Assembly: GCF_050281185.1 (NCBI RefSeq)
Contig: NZ_JBNNWS010000007.1
Span: forward strand, 211,964-275,963
DNA: 64,000 bases
Reading direction: 5' to 3'
DNA from: Heyndrickxia sp050281185
Lineage (GTDB): Bacteria; Bacillota; Bacilli; Bacillales; Bacillaceae_C
The position numbers were made by a program, and so were the translations under genes. The number at the start of each line of letters is the position of its first letter. The first letter of the stretch is position 1. This document shows, one piece after another, positions 52,374-60,617 of the stretch. The notes below the pieces were generated by a model, which worked only from the letters and a program-made list of their open reading frames with translations, made no database searches and was not told the origin of the DNA.

Positions 52374-52600
52374 CATATGATATTAACCAGTGCTAAAATG
52401 CTATTAAATAGTATTTTGGCACTTTTTTTATATTTCGGACGCTAAAAAATGTATAACAAAACATCTGAAATGCTATAGATAATTCAATCAATCTTGGTGC
52501 ATTTTCTTAATGTAATAAATTTTATTCATTTTTTTAGTTTACTAGTTTAAGATTCCCTTTTCTTGTCCAAACTGTCTTAGTGAAGGGACGGTGGGGAGAA

Positions 52601-53317
52601 ATGAATAAACAAAATTATGCTTGGATTTATATTATGATCTTATCGATTGGAACTATATTAAGTTTATATATACCGAAACAGGAAATTGCAGCAAAGGAAG
52701 CAATCGTGATTCCTAAAGAGGCTGTTCGTCTTCGAATTCTAGCAAATAGTGATACAGAAAAGGATCAGTCATTAAAAAGAAAAATACGAGATGAGGTAAA
52801 TAAAGAGATAACGAAATGGGTAGAAAATTTAACCTCTATAGAGGATGCTAGAAAAGTCATAAAAGCTCATTTACCTGAGATTGAAAAAATAGCCAAGCAA
52901 GTCATCCGCGAAGAGAAGAGTAATCAATCTGTTCGAGTCGAGTTTGGTCAAGTTCAATTTCCTACTAAACTCTATGGGCAATTTTTATATCCTGCTGGAG
53001 AATACGAAGCCGTGTTAATTACTCTAGGAAAAGGTGAAGGGGCAAATTGGTGGTGTGTCCTTTATCCCCCGCTTTGTTTTATGGATTTTTCTAATGGTGT
53101 TGCAGTAAGCCCTGGATTTGATGGAAATAATGAAAATGCAAAAGAGACTTCAAAGGAACCTACAACAGAAAAACAGCAAATCAGTGATGAAAACAAAAAA
53201 TCAGTTATTAACAAAGATCAAACAAAAAAACAAAAACAGCCTCTCTATGTGAAAGAAGAGGAGGATCAAGTAAAGGTTAAATTTTTCATCGTAGAACTAT
53301 TTAAGAAAATTTTTTGA
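52601..53317 (+). CDS. spoIIR: Stage II sporulation protein R
   Basis: A 238-residue secreted signalling protein made in the forespore. It acts in the intermembrane space to activate SpoIIGA, which cleaves pro-sigma-E in the mother cell. It shows an N-terminal hydrophobic helix (AWIYIMILSIGTILSLYI), the conserved IPKEAVRLRILANSDTEKDQ and the NWWCVLYPPLCFMDF segment. The C-terminal Gln/Lys/Glu-rich linker is variable. ATG 52601 with GGGGAG upstream is chosen; the frame opens earlier at 52580. A terminator follows the stop. Confidence 0.94.
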   Translation: MNKQNYAWIYIMILSIGTILSLYIPKQEIAAKEAIVIPKEAVRLRILANSDTEKDQSLKRKIRDEVNKEITKWVENLTSIEDARKVIKAHLPEIEKIAKQVIREEKSNQSVRVEFGQVQFPTKLYGQFLYPAGEYEAVLITLGKGEGANWWCVLYPPLCFMDFSNGVAVSPGFDGNNENAKETSKEPTTEKQQISDENKKSVINKDQTKKQKQPLYVKEEEDQVKVKFFIVELFKKIF

Positions 53318-53346
53318 AGAAGTCTAGAACAGGCTTCTTCTTTTTT
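53316..53346 (+). terminator. Terminator after spoIIR
   Basis: GAAGAAG (53316-53322) pairs with CTTCTTC (53334-53340), followed by six T residues. Confidence 0.8.
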
Positions 53347-53422
53347 GGTCTATTTCTTATTTTCTCTCATAGTTTGTACAAGAAGATTAATAGAAGTAAA
53401 AAAATGATAGGGAGTAATGATC

Positions 53423-53863
53423 ATGCACATGATACGTACGGGAAAAAAGCCGGACATTGAAAAGGTAAAAATTTTTCTTACAGAGGCAAAGATAAGTACT
53501 GAAGGGGTGGAATCTATTATTAATTACTTTGTGTTAATTGAGGACATCGAGGGAAATCTTTTAGCAACTTTAGGGGTAGAACCAGCTGGGAAAGTAGGCA
53601 TTCTTCGTTCAATGGTCGTTAAGCCGGTAATGAAAGAAGAAGACTTGCTCATAATCTTTCAACATGTGTATAAGTTAGCAATAGCAAAAAATTTATCCAC
53701 ACTATACTTAACAACCGTTAACGAAACATCAATCCGATTATTTCATATGATGGGGTTTCAAAAAGTAGAACGGGAGTCGCTTCCAAAGGAATTTGCCAAC
53801 TCATTATATGGAAAACAGTTATTAACATATGAACAAGCAATCTATATGGAAAAAGTAATGTGA
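53423..53863 (+). CDS. ywlB: GNAT-family acetyltransferase YwlB
   Basis: A 146-residue N-acetyltransferase of the GNAT fold, matching YwlB in position and size. The middle (GKVGILRSMVVKPVMKEEDLLIIF) is the acetyl-CoA-binding strand-helix region, and LYLTTVNETSIRLFHMMGFQKVER is the usual C-terminal GNAT part. The substrate is unknown. ATG 53423 is preferred because GGGAG lies 8 nt upstream; ATG 53417 is only 2 nt from that site. DnaA boxes follow the gene. Confidence 0.85.
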   Translation: MHMIRTGKKPDIEKVKIFLTEAKISTEGVESIINYFVLIEDIEGNLLATLGVEPAGKVGILRSMVVKPVMKEEDLLIIFQHVYKLAIAKNLSTLYLTTVNETSIRLFHMMGFQKVERESLPKEFANSLYGKQLLTYEQAIYMEKVM

Positions 53864-53895
53864 AAGGAATTATTTATTCACACTATTCCTAAAAG

Positions 53896-53937
53896 TTATC
53901 CACTATTTTGTTGAAATTATCCACATATTGTGGATAA
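53896..53937. promoter_or_regulatory. Cluster of three DnaA boxes upstream of ywlC
   Basis: TTATCCACT (53896-53904, one mismatch), TTATCCACA (53917-53925, perfect) and TGTGGATAA (53929-53937, perfect, inverted). The last two form a palindrome with a 3-bp centre. I recall that the ywlC region of B. subtilis is one of the DnaA-box clusters outside oriC bound by DnaA, which fits. Confidence 0.8.
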
Positions 53938-54048
53938 TACTTGTTTATATCAGCAATTTTTAATATACTTTCAAGGAGTAATAAGGGGAAATTCGACAAA
54001 TACCTACTTTTTTAGAAAAAACTTAACATTATAGAAAAGGTGAAAGTT

Positions 54049-55101
54049 ATGAAGACAATTCAGTGGTATGTGGATAAAGATGTGGATAATTTAATGAGTA
54101 ATCCACAATTAGATGAAGCTGCCAATCTGTTGAAGAAAAATGAAGTGGTTGCTTTTCCAACAGAGACGGTATATGGGTTGGGAGCAAATGCTAAATCAGA
54201 CCTTGCAGTTGCAAAAATTTACGAGGCAAAGGGAAGGCCGAGTGATAATCCACTGATTGTCCACATTGCAGAACTTAATCAGTTAGAAGAATTAGTTACT
54301 TTTGTACCAGAAAAAGCTAACTTGCTTATCAATAGGTTTTGGCCAGGTCCACTAACAATTATTTTAAATAGGGAGCCTAATATTCTTTCAGAGAAGGTAA
54401 CTCCTGGGATGGATACAGTAGCAATCCGGATGCCGGATCATCCAATTGCTCTTGAATTGATTCGTAAAGCACAACTTCCTATTGCTGCTCCAAGTGCTAA
54501 TCGTTCCGGAAAACCGAGTCCTACGATAGCAGAGCATGTGTTAGAAGATTTAAATGGCCAAATTTCTGGAGTGGTGAATGGTGGGGATACCGGTGTAGGT
54601 GTTGAATCAACTGTCATTGATTGTACACAAGAAATCCCTATGATTCTTCGCCCAGGCGGCATTTCAAAGGAAGAAATTGAAAATGTGGTTGGTGAAGTTT
54701 TCATTGATCCCAGCATAAATGAGGAGACACCTAGTCGTCCAAAATCGCCGGGAATGAAATATACACATTATGCACCAGATGCACCCGTTTATTTAGTGAA
54801 TGGAACCTTTAGTTTTCTACAGGATTTAGTGAATAAGAAGCAAAGAGAAGGATTAAAAGTTGGTGTGATTGCAACAGAAGAAACAAAAAAGGATTATCAT
54901 GCAGATGTTGTTTTAGCTTGTGGCAGAAGGAGCGATTTACAATCGGTCGCTCATTCTCTTTATGAAACATTAAGGACATTTAACAGCAAAGATGTCGACA
55001 TTATCTATTCGGAAACCTTTCCATTAGAGGGAATTGGCCTGGCGATTATGAATCGCCTGGAAAAAGCTGCTGGACATCGCTGGATACATCAAAATCAATA
55101 G
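54049..55101 (+). CDS. ywlC: L-threonylcarbamoyladenylate synthase (Sua5/YwlC)
   Basis: A 350-residue enzyme making threonylcarbamoyl-AMP from Thr, bicarbonate and ATP for the t6A modification of tRNAs. The YrdC/Sua5 domain has VAFPTETVYGLGANA, KIYEAKGRPSDNPLIVHI, PGPLTIIL and PIAAPSANRSGKPSPT. The C-terminal extra Sua5 domain begins after SPGMKYTHYAP. ATG 54049 has AAAAGGTG upstream; GTG 54040 is part of that site. DnaA boxes lie between it and ywlB. Confidence 0.94.
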   Translation: MKTIQWYVDKDVDNLMSNPQLDEAANLLKKNEVVAFPTETVYGLGANAKSDLAVAKIYEAKGRPSDNPLIVHIAELNQLEELVTFVPEKANLLINRFWPGPLTIILNREPNILSEKVTPGMDTVAIRMPDHPIALELIRKAQLPIAAPSANRSGKPSPTIAEHVLEDLNGQISGVVNGGDTGVGVESTVIDCTQEIPMILRPGGISKEEIENVVGEVFIDPSINEETPSRPKSPGMKYTHYAPDAPVYLVNGTFSFLQDLVNKKQREGLKVGVIATEETKKDYHADVVLACGRRSDLQSVAHSLYETLRTFNSKDVDIIYSETFPLEGIGLAIMNRLEKAAGHRWIHQNQ

Positions 55102-55163
55102 AATCTCGGGTTGTTGATTTGAACAATAGGAAATTTTAAAAGGAAAAGAAAATAAAATTCTAA

Positions 55164-55211
55164 TCCTCCTTGGACATGCATATGTTGTCAATAGGCACGT
55201 CCAAAGGAGGA
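55164..55211 (+). promoter_or_regulatory. Hairpin that can hide the mntP ribosome-binding site
   Basis: TCCTCCTTGGAC (55164-55175) is complementary to GTCCAAAGGAGGA (55199-55211) with one bulged base. The right arm contains the complete Shine-Dalgarno sequence AAAGGAGG of mntP, 7 nt from its ATG. Folded, it would block translation. Confidence 0.75.
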
Positions 55212-55217
55212 ACCTGA

Positions 55218-55772
55218 ATGGTAGCAATCATCGCAGAATTTTTTACATTAATGTTGATGGCATTTGCTTTAGGTATGGACGCCTTTTCGATTGGACTTGG
55301 AATGGGCATGTTCCAGCTGAGGTATAAGCAAATTTTTTATATTGGTTTAACGATAGGAATTTTTCATATCTGGATGCCTATGTTAGGAATATTTGCAGGG
55401 CATTTTTTATCGGATAGATTCGGAATCTTCGCGCAATATATCGGTGGCATTCTCCTAATTATTTTAGGCATACAAATGGCTCTATCCGGCTTTAAAAAAG
55501 AAGAAAAAACAATTATCAAACCTTTTGGTTGGGGATTAATTTTTTTTGCTTTAAGTTCGAGTTTAGATAGTTTTTCAGTGGGCCTCTCACTTGGTATATT
55601 TGGTGCTCGTTCAGCTGCAGTTGTTATTTGCTTTGGATTTGCAGCAGCGCTATTAACATGGGCAGGTCTCATTATCGGGAGAAAGTTTCAAGGTGTTATC
55701 GGTACATACAGCGAAGTGCTAGGCGGAAGTATATTATTTGCATTTGGATTAAAGCTTTTGTTTTTTTTCTAA
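55218..55772 (+). CDS. mntP: Manganese efflux pump MntP
   Basis: A 184-residue membrane protein with six helices in two repeats. Each repeat has the acidic signature: FALGMDAFSIGLGMG in the first and LSSSLDSFSVGLSLG in the second. It corresponds to YwlD and exports Mn2+. No yybP-ykoY riboswitch sequence is evident, but the ribosome-binding site lies in a strong hairpin. It follows ywlC, as in B. subtilis. Confidence 0.92.
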   Translation: MVAIIAEFFTLMLMAFALGMDAFSIGLGMGMFQLRYKQIFYIGLTIGIFHIWMPMLGIFAGHFLSDRFGIFAQYIGGILLIILGIQMALSGFKKEEKTIIKPFGWGLIFFALSSSLDSFSVGLSLGIFGARSAAVVICFGFAAALLTWAGLIIGRKFQGVIGTYSEVLGGSILFAFGLKLLFFF

Positions 55773-55867
55773 TTAGCGTTTTTCATAAACCAAGTATTTG
55801 TAGAATCAAGTGATTAGGATTTTAACAATTAATTCGAAAACAGCCAAGTAAATGAAAGTAAGACATT

Positions 55868-55909
55868 AAAGACAAGTAAAAGATACTATTTTTACTTGTC
55901 TTTAAATTT
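55868..55909 (+). terminator. Terminator in the mntP-ywlE gap
   Basis: A perfect 14-bp stem (55868-55881 with 55890-55903), then AAATTTTC. The rest of the 55773-56010 gap shows only degenerate traces of family C ends. Confidence 0.75.
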
Positions 55910-56010
55910 TCAAATTATTTTCAAAAGCTTACTATTGAAGTTAAGTCTTTTCGACTATAATAAAGAAAGAAGAGTGAATCGATAGTCATGCATTTGGAGG
56001 GATTTTTTCA

Positions 56011-56448
56011 TTGAATATATTATTCATTTGTACTGGAAATACGTGCCGCAGTCCAATGGCGGAGGCTATTTTAAAAGATAAAAATATAAAAGGGATATCA
56101 GTAAGATCTGCAGGTATTTATGCAATGGATGGCCAAAATGCATCACAACAGGCTCAGAAAGTTCTTGAAGAACACAATATTAAGCATAATCATTCATCCA
56201 AAATGTTAACAGAAGAGGATGTTAACTGGGCTTCTACTATTTTTACAATGACATCAAATCATAAATTTTTCATAGTAGAAACATACCCTTCTGCTGCCAA
56301 TAAAACTTTTACTATTAAAGAGTTTGTAAACGAACATAAGGGAAACCACGACGTCTTAGATCCATACGGTGGTAGTGTAGATATTTATCGGAAAACTTAT
56401 AATGAGTTAACAGAACTTATAGAAAAAATAATCAAAAATATATCATAG
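56011..56448 (+). CDS. ywlE: Protein-arginine phosphatase YwlE
   Basis: A 145-residue low-molecular-weight phosphatase-fold enzyme. The P-loop is CTGNTCRS, with nucleophile C7 and R13. T11 in that loop is the residue linked to phosphoarginine preference in B. subtilis YwlE. The general acid Asp is in VLDPYGGSVDIY. It counters McsB arginine kinase in protein quality control. The TTG start at 56011 has TTTGGAGGG upstream. Its stop lies 29 bp before the chemoreceptor gene. Confidence 0.93.
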   Translation: MNILFICTGNTCRSPMAEAILKDKNIKGISVRSAGIYAMDGQNASQQAQKVLEEHNIKHNHSSKMLTEEDVNWASTIFTMTSNHKFFIVETYPSAANKTFTIKEFVNEHKGNHDVLDPYGGSVDIYRKTYNELTELIEKIIKNIS

Positions 56449-56476
56449 AGGGAATAGCAAGGGGAGATGGGCTAAC

Positions 56477-57763
56477 ATGAAAAAAAGATATAAGTTTGGG
56501 TTGAGAAAAAAATTAGTTTTATTCGTTACTTTATTAGCAATAATTACTTATTCAACTAGTTTCTTTTTTATTAGCATTGTTCATTCGAAGTTTGCTGCAA
56601 ATATAGATGAATCTCTTTTTAATAGTATTACCCTTCTTTTAGGAATTTTTTGGACGGGCTTGTTAGCTTATTTTGTAGCAGGTGTGATTACTAAACCGCT
56701 TCAACGATTAGAGCATGCTGCCATTGATGCTAGTCAAGGAAACATTCAAAAAGATGTTGTATTGCCAAAGTCTGATGATGAAATTCGTTCTCTTGGAATG
56801 GCATTTAATCAAATGCTAGGAAATTTACGTGTAATGGTACATAGTATAGAAGATAATTTCCAACAAACAAATGGAAAAGTCGTTGCTATTTCGGAAAAAA
56901 CAACTAGAGCAACTGGACAAGCTGAGAGCATTGCTCACACGATAAGTGAGATTTCGGCAGGGGCGGAAAGTTCAGCCATCGCGATTCAAGCTACTGCAGA
57001 GTCAGTTGAGGATATTATTCAAATCGCTTATGAAGTACAAGAAAATGCAAAGTCCTCTGAACAAGTATCAGAAGAAATGGTGAAAGAATTACAAGAAAGT
57101 AAAGAAGTTGTTAATTCCCTTATTAGTGGGATTGATAAGTTAGCAAATGAAAATCAAAATTCATTACAAGTGGTGCTTGATTTAGAAGAGAATGCTAAAA
57201 AGGTAGAACAAATTATCCTTTTAGTAGGTGACATTGCTGCACAAACGAATCTGCTCGCTCTAAACGCTTCCATTGAAGCTGCACGTGCAGGTGAACACGG
57301 AAAAGGGTTTGCTGTAGTAGCAGAAGAGGTTCGTAAATTAGCGGATGAAAGTGCCAAGGCAGTACAAGGAATATCTGAATTAATCCAAAATATTCAAAAT
57401 GGTGTTGAGAGTGTTGTCAAACAAATTACAGATCAAGTAGCTACCGCAAATCACGAAGCCTCAAAAGGTGCAAAGACAAATGAAGTTATTGAAACAATGA
57501 CCAATACAATTCATATCGTAGCAAATAAAGTACAAAGCATTTCGACACTCGTTGACAGGCAAATGGAAAGCGTCCAGCTCACCTCTAGGCAGTCTCAAGA
57601 AGTAGCAGCGATTGCCGAAGAAACTTCAGCTGGTGCAGAAGAAGTAACAGAAGCAACCAATGAACAAGCATCCGTAATGGAAAATGTCGAACAACTCGTT
57701 TTCCAACTAAAAGACGAAGCAGAAAAATTAAAAGCAACGATTTCGAAGTTTCATTTGAATTAA
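56477..57763 (+). CDS. Methyl-accepting chemotaxis protein with minimal sensor
   Basis: A 428-residue chemoreceptor. Two membrane helices (about residues 11-31 and 46-69) enclose only some 15 extracellular residues, so there is no classical ligand domain. HAMP follows (about 70-122), then the long cytoplasmic coiled coil with the conserved hairpin tip AAQTNLLALNASIEAARAGE and GKGFAVVAEEVRKLAD. It may sense membrane or cytoplasmic changes. It sits 29 bp after ywlE, between genes adjacent in B. subtilis (ywlE-rpiB), so it is an insertion relative to that order. GGGGAGATGG precedes the ATG. Confidence 0.92.
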   Translation: MKKRYKFGLRKKLVLFVTLLAIITYSTSFFFISIVHSKFAANIDESLFNSITLLLGIFWTGLLAYFVAGVITKPLQRLEHAAIDASQGNIQKDVVLPKSDDEIRSLGMAFNQMLGNLRVMVHSIEDNFQQTNGKVVAISEKTTRATGQAESIAHTISEISAGAESSAIAIQATAESVEDIIQIAYEVQENAKSSEQVSEEMVKELQESKEVVNSLISGIDKLANENQNSLQVVLDLEENAKKVEQIILLVGDIAAQTNLLALNASIEAARAGEHGKGFAVVAEEVRKLADESAKAVQGISELIQNIQNGVESVVKQITDQVATANHEASKGAKTNEVIETMTNTIHIVANKVQSISTLVDRQMESVQLTSRQSQEVAAIAEETSAGAEEVTEATNEQASVMENVEQLVFQLKDEAEKLKATISKFHLN

Positions 57764-57767
57764 AGAA

Positions 57768-57996
57768 AGGCTGTTTTCGTAAAGTTTGTTGCTATTTTAG
57801 TGATATTTTATTAACAATCTGAGTTGATTGTAGCGGAGGGCACTTGACTCCTGCGGGAAAAAGAGGGAAGTGGGAGACCCCGCAGGCGGTAACGCCGAGG
57901 AGGCTCCCATCCCTCCCCGCGGAAAGCAAGTGTCTGGAGCGGAAATCAACGGACTAAGTTTATTGTCTAAAAACAACAATTTATACGAAAAGAGCT
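57768..57996. repeat. Composite repeat D: GC-rich palindrome nested in family C arms
   Basis: The outer arms AGGCTGTTTTCGTAAAG and ATACGAAAAGAGC are those of family C. Between them sits a GC-rich imperfect palindrome (57822-57950) with arms GTTGATTGTAGCGG...GCACTTG and CAAGTG...GCGGAAATCAAC and inner CCTGCGGG/CCCGCAGG. Its composition is far from the neighbouring sequence. No gene was accepted here. Confidence 0.82.
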
Positions 57997-58012
57997 TAAA
58001 GAAAAAATAAGA

Positions 58013-58076
58013 AATCCAACTTCATTTTGAAAAGTTCCTATACAAAGGGAACACTTTTAATAAGTTGGATTTTTTT
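58013..58076 (+). terminator. Terminator between repeat D and the TetR gene
   Basis: A perfect 10-bp outer stem (58013-58022 with 58062-58071) encloses a second stem-loop (AAAGTTCC with GGAACACTTT), then six T residues. Confidence 0.82.
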
Positions 58077-58154
58077 ATTTTATTAATAGGAATTAGCAGC
58101 AACCATTAAAAACCCCCTTTTTTAATGAGCTGATTTTGGATAAAGGTGATACAT

Positions 58155-59060
58155 ATGTACGAAAGAAAACAACAAGTCATACAAAAGGCACATCAATTAT
58201 TTATTGAAAAAGGATTCCAAGCCACGTCCATACAGGATATCTTAGATTATAGCGGGATTTCAAAAGGAACTTTTTACAACTATTTCCCTTCTAAAAGCGA
58301 ATTGATTAAAGCGGTTTTTCTCTCCATTCAAAATAAATATGAAAGAGAACGAAATGAATTATTAATTGGGGAAAATCTCGATGACATTGAAGTGTTTGTT
58401 AAACAACTGGACCTAATGATGCAATCAAATAAAAAAAATAAATTATTTAGACTTGTAGAAGAGGTATTTGTTTCAAATGACTCCGAACTCAAACAATTTA
58501 TTAAGCGTTTCCAACTCATGCATATAAGTTGGATGTATAACCGCTTTCTCGACTTGTTTGGAGAAGAGAAGAAGCCATATCTTTTGGATTGTACTATAGT
58601 TTTTTCAGGGATGCTGCAGCAAATGCTTCATTATAACTTTATGGATAAAGGATCAAAAACTCAAGAAATTGAAATTATTCGCTATTGTGTCGATCGACTA
58701 AAAAAAATAGTTGATGATGTAAGTTGTTCACATGTTCAATTATTGAAGCCCAATTTATTAAATATTTGGTTATCAAATTCCTCTAATAATAATGATGATT
58801 TTTTTAATGAGCTACTCAATTCTTCAACTGCTTTAAAGAAAACAATCGCAGCAGTCATTGAAAATGAAAATAAAAGAAAGAAATATCTTCAGTTGCTCGA
58901 TTTCATACAAGAGGAACTGATAAATAATAAGAAGCCGCGTCTTTTCTTGATAGAAAGTTCACTGCTTTCCTTAAATACGTGTCCCCATCTACAACATACG
59001 AAAGAACTGGATAATTTTCAACAACTGCTATCTAAATATGTTTTAAAGGATTGTAATTAA
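58155..59060 (+). CDS. TetR-family regulator, 301 residues
   Basis: A TetR-type DNA-binding protein, longer than usual (family about 190-220). The N-terminal helix-turn-helix reads TSIQDILDYSGISKGTFYNYFPSKSELIKAVF. The extended C-terminal region (roughly residues 100-300) is helical and Asn/Lys-rich; the inducer is unknown. ATG 58155 is chosen with AAAGGTGAT upstream; GTG 58146 is part of that site. No transporter or enzyme gene stands next to it, so its target is elsewhere or was lost. Like the chemoreceptor gene, it is inserted between ywlE and rpiB. Confidence 0.85.
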   Translation: MYERKQQVIQKAHQLFIEKGFQATSIQDILDYSGISKGTFYNYFPSKSELIKAVFLSIQNKYERERNELLIGENLDDIEVFVKQLDLMMQSNKKNKLFRLVEEVFVSNDSELKQFIKRFQLMHISWMYNRFLDLFGEEKKPYLLDCTIVFSGMLQQMLHYNFMDKGSKTQEIEIIRYCVDRLKKIVDDVSCSHVQLLKPNLLNIWLSNSSNNNDDFFNELLNSSTALKKTIAAVIENENKRKKYLQLLDFIQEELINNKKPRLFLIESSLLSLNTCPHLQHTKELDNFQQLLSKYVLKDCN

Positions 59061-59144
59061 AGAATAAGAACATACTTTATAAAATAATCAATGTATGCAA
59101 AAATATGATTAAGAAGGATAACTTAAGTAAGCGGAGGAATTAAA

Positions 59145-59588
59145 ATGAAAGTAGCTTTAGCGTCAGATCATGGTGGAATCCATATTCGTGAGGAAATCCG
59201 TAATCTATTAGAGGAAATGGGTATTGAGTATCAAGATTTTGGATGTGATTGTGAAGGTTCTGTCGATTATCCAGATTATGCATTACCTGTTGCAAAAAAG
59301 GTTGCAAGTGGAGAGTTTGATCGTGGCATTTTAATTTGTGGTACAGGAATTGGTATGAGTATAGCTGCAAATAAAGTAAAGGGAATCCGTTGTGCTTTAG
59401 TACATGATGTATTTAGTGCAAAAGCTACACGTCAGCATAACAATACAAATATGTTAGCAATGGGTGAAAGGGTAATAGGCCCAGGTTTAGCATTAGAAAT
59501 TGCGAAGGTATGGTTGACAACTGAATTTGAAGGTGGAAGACACGAGCACCGGATTGAAAAAATTACAAATTATGAGGATCAAAACTGA
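59145..59588 (+). CDS. rpiB: Ribose-5-phosphate isomerase B family protein
   Basis: A 147-residue sugar-phosphate isomerase of the RpiB/LacAB family, corresponding to YwlF. Visible are ALASDHGGIHIREEI at the start, the active-site Cys in GILICGTGIGMSIAANK and the phosphate-binding RQHNNTNMLAMGERV. It interconverts ribose 5-phosphate and ribulose 5-phosphate. GCGGAGGAA precedes the ATG. ywlG follows 44 bp downstream. Confidence 0.94.
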   Translation: MKVALASDHGGIHIREEIRNLLEEMGIEYQDFGCDCEGSVDYPDYALPVAKKVASGEFDRGILICGTGIGMSIAANKVKGIRCALVHDVFSAKATRQHNNTNMLAMGERVIGPGLALEIAKVWLTTEFEGGRHEHRIEKITNYEDQN

Positions 59589-59632
59589 TAAAAGCTCCTA
59601 AATATAATTTCACTAAAAGTGAGGCAATTAGG

Positions 59633-60211
59633 ATGGCAATTGACATTTTGGAATGGAAACAGCAGTTGAAACAAATATTAAACGATTATTCATCTCAAGT
59701 TTCCTTTAAAAAAGGACAGGTATTAATTGTTGGATGTTCTACTTCTGAGGTTATAGGTAAAAGAATTGGTACATCAGGAAATGAAGAAGTAGCGTCTATG
59801 ATATATAGTGAGTTGACAGATTTTGCAAAACAACATGATCTCTATCTAGCATTTCAGTGTTGTGAACATTTAAATAGAAGTTTAGTAATTGAGAGAGAAG
59901 TAGCTGAAAGTAAGGGATGGGAAGAGGTTTCGGTTATCCCTGTACGAAAAGCAGGTGGTGCTATGGCAACACTAGCTTATCAGCAATTAAACGATCCTAT
60001 TGTAGTAGAACATATAAGAGCGGATGCAGGGATCGATATAGGTGATACATTCATCGGGATGCATTTAAAACATGTTGTTATTCCAGTGAGAGTTAAACAA
60101 AATAAGCTAGGCTCTGCCCATGTCACTCTAGCAAAAACTCGTCCAAAACTTATCGGTGGAGTTAGGGCAGTATATGAAAATCCAACTTATAATGATCAAG
60201 AATCCTGCTAG
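59633..60211 (+). CDS. ywlG: UPF0340 protein YwlG
   Basis: A 192-residue protein of the UPF0340 family, found between rpiB and glyA in bacilli. No function is established to my knowledge. Conserved segments include GQVLIVGCSTSEVIGKRIGT, LAFQCCEHLNRSLVIER, ADAGIDIGDTFIGMHLKHV and RPKLIGGVRAVYENP. The two adjacent Cys in QCCEHLNR and the GCS motif could be functional. The terminator encloses its stop codon. Confidence 0.88.
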   Translation: MAIDILEWKQQLKQILNDYSSQVSFKKGQVLIVGCSTSEVIGKRIGTSGNEEVASMIYSELTDFAKQHDLYLAFQCCEHLNRSLVIEREVAESKGWEEVSVIPVRKAGGAMATLAYQQLNDPIVVEHIRADAGIDIGDTFIGMHLKHVVIPVRVKQNKLGSAHVTLAKTRPKLIGGVRAVYENPTYNDQESC

Positions 60212-60231
60212 TTATGGCGGGATTTTCTTTT
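60201..60231 (+). terminator. Terminator of rpiB-ywlG
   Basis: AATCCTGC (60201-60208) pairs with GCGGGATT (60217-60224, one G-U pair); the ywlG stop lies in the loop; TTCTTTT follows. Confidence 0.82.
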
Positions 60232-60236
60232 ATATT

Positions 60237-60371
60237 AGGCTTTATCAAAGCTTATTGTTGATAAAATCACCTGTATGGTATGTGTGAAGCGCCTTCTTTA
60301 CGAAGTAAAACTAGCTGAACACATACCATACAGGGTTTTATATGAAACAACAACATTGTTTAACAAAGCCT
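60237..60371. repeat. Family E palindromic repeat, copy E2
   Basis: A 135-bp near-complete inverted repeat. The outer arms are AGGCTTT/AAAGCCT; the inner arms CCTGTATGGTATGTGT (60270-60285) and ACACATACCATACAGG (60319-60334) are perfect over 16 bp. It matches E1 at 30984. The outer arms with their TTGTTG/CAACAA pair recall family C, so E may be a relative of C. Confidence 0.85.
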
Positions 60372-60448
60372 TATATTAAAATTTTATATCATGAAATTTT
60401 TAACTTTTAGAATTAATTGATTTGCCTGTAAGAAAACTATGATAAAAT

Positions 60449-60575
60449 AAGAAAAGCGTAAGCGCCTTGGTCAGCCCCGACAAGCAAATGAACTTTCACC
60501 AAGGAAGTCCGCTCTTTGACTTCATTGGTGAAAGTTCATTTGACCTCGAGGGGCTAGGCGCTGGAGCTAGACATG
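60449..60575 (+). repeat. Family B palindromic repeat, copy B2
   Basis: Family A-type ends (AAGAAAAGCGTAAGCGCCTT and GGCGCTGGAGCTAGACATGA) around a B-type centre with perfect 18-bp inner arms, CAAATGAACTTTCACCAA and TTGGTGAAAGTTCATTTG. It lies just ahead of glyA. Confidence 0.85.
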
Positions 60576-60617
60576 AAGAAAGTATTTGACTATTTGTTGA
60601 CGCAGGAGGGGACTTAA

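Noticed and set aside
57797..57979. Minus-strand 60-codon ORF
   Set aside because: It is created by the GC-rich palindrome of repeat D; composition and symmetry explain it.
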